From Geosiphon pyriformis (lineage: Eukaryota; Glomeromycota; Glomeromycetes; Archaeosporales; Geosiphonaceae), in contig JAAOMT010000386.1 of the NCBI GenBank assembly GCA_016748015.1, forward strand, positions 133,746-162,972: DNA of 29,227 bases, read 5' to 3'. A program made the position numbers and the translations under genes. Position 1 is the first letter of the stretch. Every line of letters starts with the position of its first letter. The notes below the pieces were generated by a model. The model was not told where the DNA came from, ran no database searches, and was given only the letters and a program-made list of their open reading frames with translations. Shown here in pieces: positions 1 through 9,903 of the stretch.

Positions 1-207
1 ATGCTTTTCGTTTTCGTTCTTGTACTTCTCCTGTCTCAAATTCTTCTTCAATTCACGTAACTCATCTTCCTTTTCAAACTCATCTTCCTTCTCACCTTCC
101 ATTAACTTTTCTAGCTTCTCACCCTTCTGCTTCAGCTCCTCCACGCATCTCCTATACTCGGTCGTAGCCACCTCTAATTGATGTTCGATTTTGTCGACAC
201 TAGCCAT
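1..207 (-). CDS. Coiled-coil protein, N-terminal part only (gene runs off the window)
   Basis: Reading from ATG at 207-205 toward base 1 gives 69 codons without a stop; the gene continues past the left edge. The peptide starts MASVDKIEHQLEVATTEYRR and is very rich in Glu and Lys with heptad-like spacing of Leu/Val/Ile, so it is probably a long alpha-helical coiled coil. There is no signal peptide, membrane segment or recognisable catalytic motif. Base composition is much richer in GC than the neighbouring DNA, and the frame is free of stops, unlike the mobile elements, so it is the only plausible intact host gene here. A decayed inverted copy of the same start lies at 22996-23142. I do not recognise the family; the function is unknown. 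An intron or a different downstream structure cannot be judged from this fragment. Confidence 0.6.
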   Translation of the reverse strand, partial: MASVDKIEHQLEVATTEYRRCVEELKQKGEKLEKLMEGEKEDEFEKEDELRELKKNLRQEKYKNENEKH

Positions 208-832
208 GGTGTTTTGCGTGTTTGTTATGGTTTGGGAAGATATGGCCTAATATATGTTTGGTTCGTGTCAATGACGTTTCAGATCTTTGATTTATCAGTA
301 TAATGATAATTAGAGTTTTTACCCCTGCCGTATGTCTATATAATATAATTGTTTCTTTAATAATTATTGTATTGTGCAATATTCATTAAATTATTTTTGT
401 TTTGTTAAATTGACATTATTATTGTTTTATATATTTTAATATTGAATAAAATTTGTTTTATTATTTTAAAGTAAAAATAATTGTAACTTTTAAAATTGGA
501 AAAAATTAAATATAATTTAATTAAAACTTAAAATATGTAACAAAAATATTACTTACACATTTTTTATATATAACTAATAATTTAAACTTATATTAAGCAA
601 TATAAATTAAAAAAACTATTTTATTTAAGTATTTAAAAATTTTTTATTTAAATGCTTATTTAATTTTTTATTTTAAACATATCTTTATATTTAAATTTAA
701 TAACTTTTATATTAATACTTTATATTTTTTACAAAATTATTAAATTATTATTTTTATTATTTAAAAGACATATATTATAGTTTTTGAATTTTTAAACAAC
801 AAAATAATAATAATAATACTTTTAATTTAAAA
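208..832. promoter_or_regulatory. AT-rich upstream region of the coiled-coil gene (outer left arm of inverted duplication)
   Basis: No gene is visible. The first ~140 bases (208-345) have moderate GC; the rest is over 85% A+T with short poly-A/T runs. It presumably holds the promoter and 5' UTR of the minus-strand gene at 1-207, but I cannot point to a defined TATA box among so many candidates. The region aligns, reverse-complemented, with about 22180-22995. Confidence 0.45.
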
Positions 833-847
833 AAATTTTGGTATTTA
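833..847 (+). repeat. Target-site duplication, 3' side of LINE A
   Basis: AAATTTTGGTATTTA here matches AAATTTTGTATTTA at 7678-7691 with one extra G. The empty site survives in the right arm, where a single TTTTGTATTT occurs (reverse complement near 22175-22184). Confidence 0.7.
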
Positions 848-875
848 TTTATTTATTTATTTTTTATTTATTTAT
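842..875 (-). repeat. 3' simple tail of LINE A
   Basis: On the plus strand the tract is repeated TTTA/TTTTTA; on the element's strand it is a TAAA-type tail ending the 3' UTR. Such short tandem tails are typical of target-primed reverse transcription by I/Tad-like LINEs, here in place of pure poly(A). The terminal units overlap the target duplication. Confidence 0.6.
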
Positions 876-950
876 TAACAAGTGCAGCCCAATCAAAGTT
901 TAGAATAAGTTACAAAGAAAAGTAGCCAACTAAACATGGTTTACGCATTT

Positions 951-977
951 GCTACATGTGACCGGCCATTTGAGCCA
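951..977 (-). promoter_or_regulatory. Conserved LINE 3'-UTR motif (copy A)
   Basis: On the element strand it reads GGCTCAAATGGCCGGTCACA followed by TGTAGC, just past the ORF2 stop. Equivalent sequences occur at the same place in LINE C (15465-15490), LINE D (23672-23698) and LINE B (15348-15370). Conservation across diverged subfamilies suggests a signal recognised by the element's reverse transcriptase. Confidence 0.6.
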
Positions 978-989
978 ATCAAGGCAACA

Positions 990-2411
990 CTATACACTTA
1001 TCAAAGCACTAACCCTATGAACAGCATCAGACAAAAACAAGAACTTACCCCTAAAACTGAAACCAACATCAAGAGAATCTAGTACACCAATAAGGCAGAG
1101 CACCAACACCAAGAGCACCAGCCACAACAACATCATCACCAATCAAACCACTTCTTTCTATGTCAGATCTGAACTTAGTTCTAAAGAGCCAGAGATTCGT
1201 CCTATAATTCTTAGCCAAATAATGGATGAAATCTACCACCACAACAGCCACTTTCTTTTTGTCATCAAGAGAAACAGTGGCCTCATCCATCCAACTCTTG
1301 AGAACAAATCCCTTGCAAAAAACTGAATACAACCTAACATCAAACACCTCCAGAAAGAGATCTCGCAGTACAAAAGATGATGACAGTAGATTAGAACCCA
1401 TCAGAGTCTTCCACAAATCACCAAAATCATCCAAAATATCTGACTGCACAGAAGCATCCTTAACACAAGTAAAACCATGATCGGGGAGTTCCACATTATC
1501 ACAAAACAGACAAGACACACCAGGGTAATCCTTATTATACAACCTTTTTCGAACAGCTACAGGCAACCTGAAATGAACAGCTTTCATAAAGTACGTACGA
1601 AGAGCAGCAGTGGCTCGACACGTACTCCCAGAGAGCATATGAGAGTCAGGGTGCCAAACTAGAGTGCTACTATTCCAATCGACAACCAGACCAAACAAAC
1701 AAGACACAATCTCTTGGCTGGGACCCACCTCCCACTGAAGTTTGCAAATAGAACAAAAAATGTCACATACAAAATGGTGGGCATTACTGGAAACTGGTTT
1801 GCCATCAGCAACCACATATCTACAATTAATCCTGACTGAAGAGAGACCCCAGAATACACAGCCTGTTCAGCAAGAACGTCAGCCAAAACATTACCAGCGA
1901 TGCCAGCATGACCTTTGATCTTAATCCAGCAGACAGTCAGATCTTTGGATTCAATCAAATTAACCACATGGTGCCTTTTTATTCAGTAATTATTGCGACA
2001 ATCTGGCTGTAACAGACCCAATTCAGCCACACATGCATCGATAGCCACTTGACTATCCATGTGCAAAGCCACTAAAACAGAGACAGAAATGCACTACAAA
2101 ACCAGGGCAACAGCCTGTAATTCAGCCAGGGTCAAAGACAGCACACCATGTACCTCCACTCCTAAACCTTTGTTCAAGCCAGGAAAATAAACGGCAGCAC
2201 CACACACCATCTGAAACATACCCAAATTTCTAAGAGAACTGTCAGTATAAACATCAATCTCATCAGTCCACAATCTATGAATCTCTTCATAAATGTCGGC
2301 AAAAGATGTCAAATCCAAAACATTAACATAAACAGAAGCTAAATTTGCAGGAGGAGGAGCATGCAAACAATTACCCAAGTAAGCAGAGGCCTTCAAAAAC
2401 CATAAAGGCAC
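990..2411 (-). pseudogene. LINE A ORF2 segment: RNase H domain and C-terminal CCHC region
   Basis: RNase H motifs appear in order: DVYTDSS (first Asp near 2243), LAELQAVA (Glu), HMDSQVA (Asp at 2057-2055) and GNVLADVLAE (last Asp near 1880). All four catalytic positions are kept, but TAG at 2094 and TGA at 1983 interrupt the frame. Past a frameshift near 1820 follows a conserved C-terminal region with WHPDSHML, RLPVAVRKRLY and a knuckle C-x2-C-x7-H-x3-C at 1512-1465. The longest open stretch is 1815-1069 (248 codons); a second frameshift near 1095 restores the original frame, giving the ending ...DAVHRVSALISV and TAG at 992-990, which matches the end of the same protein in copy C better than the stop at 1069 does. 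Confidence 0.75.
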
Positions 2412-2438
2412 GAGGCCTCTAGAACCAAGTCTTTTCCA

Positions 2439-4760
2439 TCAGCAAAATATATGCCAACTAACAATAGAACCATTTTTGTCCAGAAGTTGGTCATCATACG
2501 CTACACCAGCAATTTTCAAGGAGCAAACCACATTGAAATACAAAGGATCACCCAATACTAATGATATTGGAAAACGGCCAGGAGAGCGAAAAACACAGGG
2601 AAGCCTGTTATCCAAAAACAGCTTGTTGTCAAGAAATATACAAACCACACCTGCTAGAAAATTGTTTGAAGTGTTCACTCTTAGCTTAACAGGATATTGC
2701 AGAGGATTCAACAGAGCCCAGCACAAAACCTGCAAATCCAAAATTCAATGTTTGAACAGTTGGCCAAGAATTCCAGAAGAATTCACAAACTGCACAACGA
2801 AAGCTGTCTTGCATTCAGCTTGCAACTGTTCAAAAGATTTCAGCTCATAAAGAGAGGGGTGGTGTAACACCTCATTGGGAAAGTCTCTTGGCAAATTGGC
2901 TTTTGACCTAAGACCTCTCCTAATTAGAATGTTCCATTTTAGACAAACAACTTTGAAAACAAAACTAAACTGCATTCGATAACTGACTATGAACTGCAAA
3001 ACAGCTGAAACCAGATAAGAGAATTGTTTATCAGAGACAGCCTTCTGGAGAACCATATTTGAAAAGAACTTAATATCTGAATTGGCTTTGGCAAGACTTG
3101 GCTTAGACAAATCATTGGTGGACAAGAAAATACTCAAATATCGATGACTCACACTAGGATTGGCAACAGTGATAGCCTGGCCATTGATGGATAAAACAGG
3201 AACCCCCACTCTTTTGTTAATAGGAATGGCAACCATCTTCTCATTGTTTATGTTAATGTCATTGATGAAGAAAAACTCACTGGCCACATTAAAAATGTGC
3301 TGCGTAGAGGCTTGCCCATTTCTCACCCAAATAGTGTCATCAACAAAGGCACCAGCCATGAAAAAAGAGGTCATATCTCTACTAGTCTCAATCCTTCCAG
3401 TCTTTGACACAAAGTTCAAATTGATCCAATAACCACACAAATGATCTTGTCTCACAACTTCACATAACAAAGGGTCATAAAAAATTCTCCATAGAAGAGA
3501 TGAGAAAACTTTGCCCTAATCCAAACCATCAAGAACTTCATATTCATCAGAAAGGCCAAAATCTGTCATAACTCTGTTGAAGTGACTGTTGTGAATGTTG
3601 CCAAAAAACTTGATAAACTTGCTGCACATTTTGATATAACATAAACTAGTTTCTAAATAAGGCCAACCAACAGAATCATATGCTTTGCACATGTCTTGAA
3701 GAACTAGCCAAAGTTTGCAGTCTTTTTGCAAAGCATTCTCCACAATTGAACCCACAACTGAAATTGGTGACTGAGTGGAAGTGCCTTTGAGAACAGAAAA
3801 GTTGTTACCACAAAAGACATCAAACCTACTACAAGCAAAAGAGATCCTGTCTGAGAGAACTTTTGACAGAATCTTTCTGGCCATCTTAATCAATACAATA
3901 GGTTGTGTATTCGACAAGACACCATCCCAATCATAAGGCTTAGAAATCATGGACACCCAGGCCTCTTTCCAATGGACTGAAACATTACCAAAACACAAAC
4001 AAAAGTTCAGCAAAGACAACAAATACTCCAAAACCAAACAGCCAGTGTGTTTCTAAAGTTCATTGGTGATACCAGACAAACCAGCAGCTTTGTCATTAGG
4101 AAGATTGCTTATAACTGAAGACATCTCACACATGGTAATATCACACATAACCAGACTGAAAGCACTATCATTAACATAAGCCAAAGGGGCATATTGTTGT
4201 GCCCAGGGACCAGACAAGGCAGGAAGAGCATTCCGCTTCCTGGTCCAATTAACTATGATATCATCAATTTTGAGCTTCACTTCATCAGGTTCCAAAATAA
4301 GAGAATCACCAACAACCAAATGGTTCAGAACAACTTTGCAAAAGGGCTGCTCCAAGATGCTCCAAATCATCCTATCTTTGTCCATTTCAAACTTTTCCAT
4401 ACACTTATCAATTGCATCTCTGATAGCAGATCTTTTGGCCATCTCAGATTCACAATATTTGGACTTTCTATATTGCTTCCTAACCTTTGAAAGATGATTT
4501 ATCAAGCCAGCAGAACTCACACTATCTCCAATCATACCAAAAACTTTGGAAGCTTCAGAAGGGTCAACTTTAAGCCAAGTGTCAGCCAGACAATCAAAGC
4601 CCAAAGTATCATTCCGTCTCAGCACTTTCAATAACTTGGCAACCAAAAGCTCCAACCTGGAAAATTTAGAAGAGAGTCTATTCTTAGCACAATTAAATTC
4701 ACTATACCAATGTCTCGAAAAATTTTTTTCAGCAGAAGCAGTTATGGCATCAGCTAGCAT
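2439..4760 (-). pseudogene. LINE A ORF2 segment: reverse transcriptase domain with in-frame stops
   Basis: Three long open stretches in a single frame (4760-4053, 4037-3516, 3470-2745) plus 2741-2439 are separated only by single stop codons. Recognisable blocks in order are the upstream helical linker (FSRHWYSEFNC), PLAYVNDSAFS, LPNDKAAGLSGITNEL (finger motif), WVSMISKPYDWDG, LVLQDMCKAYDSVGW (motif A, with the catalytic Asp of the KAYDSV stretch), and FVDDTIW at 3347-3336 (motif C, both catalytic Asp present). The stop at 4053 replaces the Trp expected in NELWKH, and the stop at 3516 replaces the Gln expected after DGLD. The catalytic core therefore survives in sequence but cannot be made as one protein without readthrough of several stops. 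Confidence 0.8.
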
Positions 4761-4884
4761 CCTTCACATTCCATCCAAGTTGCCACCATCCTCAGCCATC
4801 TTGAACCTATTCAGAGAATCCAAAAGCACACACTCAGAGAGGTCCTTAAAATGTGCCCACTTTTTCTCATCAGCATCCTTAATC

Positions 4885-5643
4885 TTAGTGATCCTTATTA
4901 GCGTGCTTGTGGATGCTGTTCAAATGAGCATTCAAAAAACCACCCAACCCAATAGACATTGACACAGCCAAGTGATCCGTGTTAAAAAATTCCGAAACAG
5001 AACCAACATCACGATCCACAACTGCTAAAATCAAAGAGTCACTAACTAGAATATAATCCAAAATCTTGTTAATGCCTCTTGAATTGTTCCAAGTAGGAAT
5101 CCTAACTAGAGAGTAACCACCAAAAACATTAACTAAACCCAAACCTAAACATTTTCTAAGACTCACCCTCTTGACTGAATTGTTTTCATTGAAGTCCCCA
5201 CCCAAAACAACAAAAAAACTTCTATTAATAGTATCAGCAATGAATGAATTAATAACAGAAGTCTGAGCAAAACGGTCACCACCAGACACACAGACATAAA
5301 GCCCAATGACAGACACAGAAAGCTTGTTCTTAAACAAAAAGTGAATTGAAAGAACTCTGCCCTTCACCTTCTCGACTTTGGAAACATGACAAGCCAGAGA
5401 ATTGTTCACAAAAATAGCCACACCAGCCCCACGAAACCCAACATCCAGACCAGATGTAAAAACCCAGACACCCTCAAACTTTTTCATGATCCATGGTTGT
5501 GAACTGGAACACAACTTGGTTTCCATAACAATCGAGATCGAACTACAAGATTCCTTATGCCAGCAATAAATGTTCTCCTGCTTTGCAGAATTGTTCATTC
5601 CCCTAACATTACATGTGGCAATTTTCCAAATAAAACTGGTCAT
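4885..5643 (-). pseudogene. LINE A ORF2 segment: AP-type endonuclease domain, still open
   Basis: The N-terminal 252 codons of ORF2 are uninterrupted. Numbered from ATG 5643, the expected active-site motifs of the exonuclease-endonuclease-phosphatase fold are all visible: Asn in CNVRG (residue 12), Glu in METKL (41), Asp and Asn in GGDFNEN (150 and 152) and the closing Asp-His in NTDHLAV (223-224). In living elements this domain nicks target DNA to prime reverse transcription. The reading frame ends in a stop after HANKDH because of a frameshift; the reverse-transcriptase part continues in another frame. If expressed alone it would be a free endonuclease domain, though nothing suggests this happens. 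The equivalent motifs in B and C have lost their Asp. Confidence 0.75.
5640..5643 (-). promoter_or_regulatory. ORF1 stop / ORF2 start overlap (ATGA) in LINE A
   Basis: The element strand reads CAATGACCAG: TGA ends ORF1 and the overlapping ATG begins ORF2. Copies B (CAATAATCAG at 9898-9907) and C (TAATAACCAG at 20043-20034) have the same layout, with G changed to A. This fits translation of ORF2 by termination-reinitiation. Confidence 0.7.
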
Positions 5644-7506
5644 TGTGATGAAGAGATAACCAAAGAATCTGAGCCAGCACATAACTGATCCAACTTAGCT
5701 AAAATCGAACCAACGGAGATGTCGAGGGCAACCAGCTTTGATTTCAGACCACCAACTTTGGAAGTCAGGACTTTGGAACTACTCGGACCCAATAGCAAAC
5801 CAGTAACACCTGGAGAGAAAGAAGTAGGCTGGACAACAGGATCATCAACTGCCATGTCAAAATCCAAGTCAGAGTTTGTAACCACAAGAGGAACAGAGGT
5901 TGGGGACTGAGGAACTACCACAGAAGGAGCCAATTGAGAAGAAAGCGCCAAGGGTGCCGAATTAATATTGTCAAGATGAGAAAAAATATTCGAAATTTGT
6001 TCAAACAGAAGCTCTACAGAGCATTCCAGAAGCACTAAGCGAGCACTTAAAGGAGAATTGACCACAGGTAGAGGGAAGAGTACTCCACCCGAACTCAAAT
6101 CACTAGAAGGTGGGGAACTGGAACCAGAACCAGCATGAAAACCAAGCAACTGAGACCACTTGAGCCCAAGATTTGCCACCAAAAACAACAAGACAAGAGA
6201 TTGGCACATTCTTCTTCGCATACAATTTGGCCAGCTGGAGACGAGTATCAGGGTTGATAGGCCTTATAAACAACTTTGAAAATTTGAAAGCTGACACAAC
6301 CTTAGCATCACATTCCAAGGCAGAATGACCAAACTTCCCATACTGTTCACAACAAACCAAATCCAGCCTAGCCCATGAGAGTTTTACACCACCAAGGATC
6401 AGTTCTGTGCGAAAAGCTGACTCCAAAACTTCATCAGAATCAAAACACACAACAGTACAGTGGACCCTATTACCAGTTTCCAATGACCGATTTATGACAC
6501 AAGTTTTCCCACCAGTCTCTTCAAGAAGATCTCCAAGATCATGAACAATAGTCCTCACTGACAAAGTAAACAAAAGTGCCCTGAACTGGTCCCTAGATGC
6601 CCAAGTTTTATGGTCACCCACCGCCATAGTCACACGAACCAAGTCTTTACCAATCAGGAAGGACCACCTAGCAGCCAAAGACACAGCCTGTTCTAATTCA
6701 GTGAATTCTACTATAGCCTTTTGCCATAAACCAATCAACTGGATTTTGATCGACTTAATTTCTCCAAACTCGGATACTGCAGTGACAATCATTTCTTTTG
6801 GCATATCCATGGGAATTTCCTTGATGACTACAGCCCGATCTGAATGAATTTCTTGTCTCTTAAGATCGCTGTTTACCACGATGTCATTTTCCCTGGCCAA
6901 TGAGGCAGTCTTTTCTATGCTTTCTGATGAAGTAAACATCAATCTGATGATCCTTTCAAATTTTGAGGGAATAGTGGCCCCCCCAAAACTATTGATTCGT
7001 GAAAACAATTTCCTTATGACCTGAGTTTTAAATGTCACCGATTTCCCTTCCACAGCCGAAAGATTGATGTCCAAAGTGAAAGATTTCTTAATCACTACTT
7101 CTACTTGAGTCTTAATAATTTTAGGGTCTAACCAAATTCTGTCCAGAGAGATACCAAGAGAAAAAGGGAAGGGACCACCATCATTATTGTCCATGTTATA
7201 ATCCAAGAAACCAAGAGGGGAACCACAATCCAAATTATTCTTAACCCTCTTTGCCTTAGGAGTCATTGCAGTTGAGCCGAGAAGAGAACCATCACCACCA
7301 CCAGCCAATATGTCATCAGCAATACTGTCACCAAAATTACTTTCCATATCCAAGTATTGATTTTTTTTAGAATGAGATTTGGCCAAAACAGCTTCATGTT
7401 TATCACCAGACTAAATCATATGGCAAAGAGAAACTCTTTTTTTTTGAGAGAAGGGGCCACCAGTAGAACCAGAAAAAGCACCAACAGGAGCTTTCTTATT
7501 CAACAT
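5640..7506 (-). pseudogene. LINE A ORF1: RRM-like and zinc-knuckle RNA-binding protein, damaged
   Basis: ORF1 proteins of these LINEs coat the element RNA. The likely start is ATG 7506 (MLNKKAPVG), although the open frame continues upstream and the true start is uncertain. TAG at 7411-7413 interrupts the frame, after which ATG 7386 opens a 427-codon stretch. Within that stretch, residues ~185-255 (AVVIKEIPMD... KSIKIQLIGLWQKAIVEF) look like an RRM. The zinc knuckle lies at 6351-6310: C346, Tyr349 where the second Cys should be, H354, C359. A frameshift near 6140 after SWAQVV moves the C-terminus (a Ser/Pro/Val-rich, coil-forming part ending VISSSQ) into the frame that stops at TGA 5642-5640, which overlaps the ORF2 ATG. 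Confidence 0.8.
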
Positions 7507-7677
7507 ACTACTGCCAGGAGCAGCTTCCAGGTCCACAACAAATGGATTATTTGTAAGAGAAATAGTGAAATATAGCAAGTAGAAAAAACAAAAAACAAAA
7601 AAACTTCTTTCAAAAACGTGCTCTTTGGGGAATTTAGAATGTAGAAGAGAAAGAAGTTTTTTTTTTAAAAATATTAG

Positions 7678-7691
7678 AAATTTTGTATTTA
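7678..7691 (+). repeat. Target-site duplication, 5' side of LINE A
   Basis: AAATTTTGTATTTA repeats 833-847 with one base missing. Beyond it the DNA matches the right arm of the inverted duplication, so this is the outer limit of LINE A. Confidence 0.7.
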
Positions 7692-8085
7692 TTTTTAATA
7701 ATCAATAAAAAAATAATTAAAATTTTTAAAACACTAATAAATTTAACTATAAATTTATTAAACAAATCAATTTTTGTAAGTAAAATTTTTAAAATTTTAT
7801 TATTAATTCTAAAAATAAGTAAATAAAACATAAAATAATAATAAAAAATTATTATTTTTTTAAATTCTTTGGAAAAATTAAATAGCTATAATTTTAAGAT
7901 TAATTATGTATATTAATTTTTACAAATTTAATTTACTGTTTTAATTAAATTTTTTTATTATTATTTCGATTATTTTTAATAATTTTTTTGTTATCTATTT
8001 ATTCTAATAATTATCAAAAAGTTTTAATTTTAATAAAAAAGTTTTTAGTTGTTATTATATACTATTTAATTTGATAAATTAAAAC
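7692..8085. other. AT-rich inner end of left arm, palindrome spacer and flank of LINE B
   Basis: No gene is supported; the 65-codon minus-strand frame within 7634-7831 is low-complexity AT-rich translation. 7692-7776 matches 22136-22170 reversed and closes the left arm. From 7777 to ~8085 I find no partner in the window; with the LINEs removed this would be the short spacer between the arms. TTTAATTTGATAAATTAAA near 8065-8084 resembles 22134-22155 and may be the target duplication of LINE B, but in such AT-rich DNA this is weak. Confidence 0.4.
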
Positions 8086-8132
8086 TATTTTTATTTAATT
8101 ACAAGACTATTATTGATTTTAATATTGCTGTT

Positions 8133-9903
8133 ATGAAGAAATCTACCAGAAACTCTGGTTTTAATATTGTTAATAAGAATGTTTTTTCTAGAAAAAAGAG
8201 AAAATATAATGTTTTAAAAGATAATATTGTTAATAAAGAGTTGTTTGCCAAGAAAATAATTAATTGTTCTTAAGATTTTAAAGCTAATAATACTATTAAA
8301 TTCAATAGTATTGATATAAAAAAAAATTTTTAGTGGAAAATTCCAATGTAAATTACAATAAAAAAAAACAATCTAAACCAAACATTTAAGAAACTTAAAT
8401 TGATGACCAAAAAAACATTAAACATATTTTTAAAAAAGATTAAGTTTATAAGTAAAGATAAAAATAATGTTTTCTTAAATGTTTTTGTAATTCTGTCTTT
8501 TTCTTTAAAAAATCTTGTTAATATATCTGTTAAAAAATTTTTTACTTTTAATATTAGTTTAGATGCTATAGTAAAAAAGTTTTCTTAAAAAAAGTTAAAA
8601 ATAATTGGAAATTTGTTTTCTAAAATCAATGATTTTGAAGAAATTTTTATTTTCTTAAAATTTGTTAAAATTATTTATATATTATTTATTTCCAAATTAA
8701 ACTTAGTATAAGCAATAAAAAAAACAAGAACTATAAACATCTTAGTAAATACCAATTTCAAAAAATTTGCTAAATATTTAAATTAAATTGTAGTAGTTAA
8801 AAAAATACCAATTAAAACATTAGTTGGAGTTGTATATACTGTGTTATTTGAATTTAAGATAATTGTGTCAATTAAAATACAATTAGTAAAAATATAACAA
8901 AAAGCTATAATTGAATTTGAGTAATCTGATTATATTAATTTAATCATAGCAAAATGATCTATTTTAATTAAGAAAAATTCTATAAGAATTACTAAAGCTA
9001 ATATAAACAAAAAAACATAGGACACAAGAAACTATAATAAAACACTGATTTATATATTGTCAATAAGAACAAATACACATAATATTTAAGACTTTATTAA
9101 ATTTATAGATAAAAAAACATATGTAATTAATTATTATTTTGTTTTATATGCTTAAACCAAATATGTGGTAATTTGTTTTAACTCTGCTAACTTACTAAAT
9201 ACTATTATAAATATTACATTAGTTTTAAAAGATACAATCTGTATTAGTTTTATTTAAATATGGCCAAGTATATTAAGTATAAGAAATTGAGTCATATATT
9301 AATTAGTTATACTAATGATAAGAAAGTTTTTTTAGGTAGTTTTTTTATAAAATTTTTTTAAAAGCAAATAAAAACAGGCTTACTATTATTTACACTAAAT
9401 ATTTAGCTTTCATTATTTATCTAGTTTTTTTTGATCGAGTTTTTTAAGTAAAAATTGTTGGTAGTTTCTTATTTTTCTCTCTTTTTCTGTATAATAAGTC
9501 TTTAAAAATTGATTTTTCTATAGAAGTAAAGTCTTTTCTACCAGTTATATTAGAAATAAATAATAAGTTCATTGTTTTTGAGCACAGTCTTGCTGGTTTT
9601 GTAAAACAAATTGATTAGCTAACTAAGAAATTAAATATATTTAAGCCAATAATTTTCCAGTCTAATTCTAGATATTAGTTGTTAATAACTCTTTTATTAC
9701 AAAATTAAAAAGTAGATATAATAATAAATAAGAGTATAGATATAATTTCTAACAATAAAACTGTTATAGAAGCAATGCTTTTAAATTCATCAAGTTTTTT
9801 AAAATTAAAAAATAATATAAAGAAATTATTAGATATAATTTTAGAACTTTTGGCCAAAGTAAACAATTTTGGTTTGGTTTTAAGTTTTTGTTTTTCTCAA
9901 TAA
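8133..9903 (+). pseudogene. LINE B ORF1 remnant
   Basis: ATG at 8133 starts MKKSTRNSGFNIVNKN, followed by a stop-ridden frame. Recognisable blocks are KKTLNIFLKKIKF (from ~8407), LVNISVKKFFTFNISL (8515-8562; counterpart of VVIKKSFTLDINL in A), and FSKINDF (the SRINSFGG block). The zinc knuckle at 9269-9310 reads Y-x2-Y-x4-H-x4-Y, so every Cys codon has become Tyr (TGT to TAT). The C-terminal part (from ~9400: FLPVILEINNKFIVFEHSLAGFVKQ) is coil-forming as in relatives. TAA at 9901-9903 was probably TGA overlapping the ORF2 ATG. Frame changes between the blocks show several indels. Confidence 0.7.

Larger units (their letters stand above)
1..846 (+). repeat. Left arm of inverted duplication (outer segment; continues at 7682-7776)
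   Basis: Read as the reverse complement, this segment aligns base by base with 22160-23190. The match covers the gene start (ATG here, ATA at 22996 in the other copy), its upstream DNA and the AT-rich tract up to the target site of LINE A. After LINE A, 7682-7776 resumes the same alignment (for example TCAATAAAAAAATAATT and TTATTAAACAAAT), ending near 22136. The two arms were therefore once continuous copies of about 1 kb, head to head. The left arm kept normal GC in the gene; the right arm did not. Confidence 0.75.
990..5643 (-). pseudogene. LINE A ORF2: endonuclease-RT-RNase H polyprotein, inactivated
   Basis: The frame starts at ATG 5643-5641, overlapping the ORF1 stop, and ends at TAG 992-990; about 1,550 codons, as in copies B and C. 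Order: AP endonuclease (5643-~4890), reverse transcriptase (~4300-2745), RNase H (~2260-1870), CCHC knuckle (1512-1465), C-terminal tail. Premature stops sit at 4764, 4053, 3516, 2745, 2439, 2094 and 1983 (low coordinate of each codon). Comparison with the family pattern reads most of these as Trp, Gln or Arg codons changed by C->T or G->A. Frameshifts lie near 4895, 1820 and 1095; the last two cancel. The product would copy the element RNA into nicked chromosomal DNA. Sure of the family, sure that it is broken. Confidence 0.85.
848..7677 (-). mobile_element. LINE A: near full-length EN-RT-RNaseH non-LTR retrotransposon
   Basis: A 6.8-kb element on the minus strand with ORF1 (7506-5640), ORF2 (5643-990), a 3' UTR with the conserved motif at 951-977 and a TAAA-type simple tail at 842-875. 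The order RRM-like/CCHC ORF1, then AP endonuclease, reverse transcriptase, RNase H and a C-terminal CCHC, is that of RNase-H-bearing LINEs of the I/Tad1 group. It is the least decayed copy in the window and has by far the highest GC of the elements, but it carries about eight premature stops and several frameshifts, so it is not autonomous. Flanking target duplications lie at 833-847 and 7678-7691. The family resembles elements I recall from Rhizophagus-type fungi, which is unverified. Confidence 0.85.

Noticed and set aside
842-875. TTTA microsatellite as an independent repeat
   Set aside because: Its position next to the LINE A 3' UTR and target duplication identifies it as the element's tail.
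1226-1662. Plus-strand open frames opposite LINE A (1226-1480, 1477-1662; likewise 2476-2850, 3160-3432, 4194-4497, 4546-4962, 5719-5910, 7357-7575)
   Set aside because: Each lies antisense to a well-supported ORF1 or ORF2 domain of LINE A and shows no family resemblance; they are shadows of the C-poor, G/T-rich sense strand.
7634-7831. 65-codon minus-strand frame in the AT-rich flank
   Set aside because: Low-complexity Ile/Lys/Asn/Leu translation of over 85% AT DNA; overlaps the LINE A border and the inverted-repeat arm.
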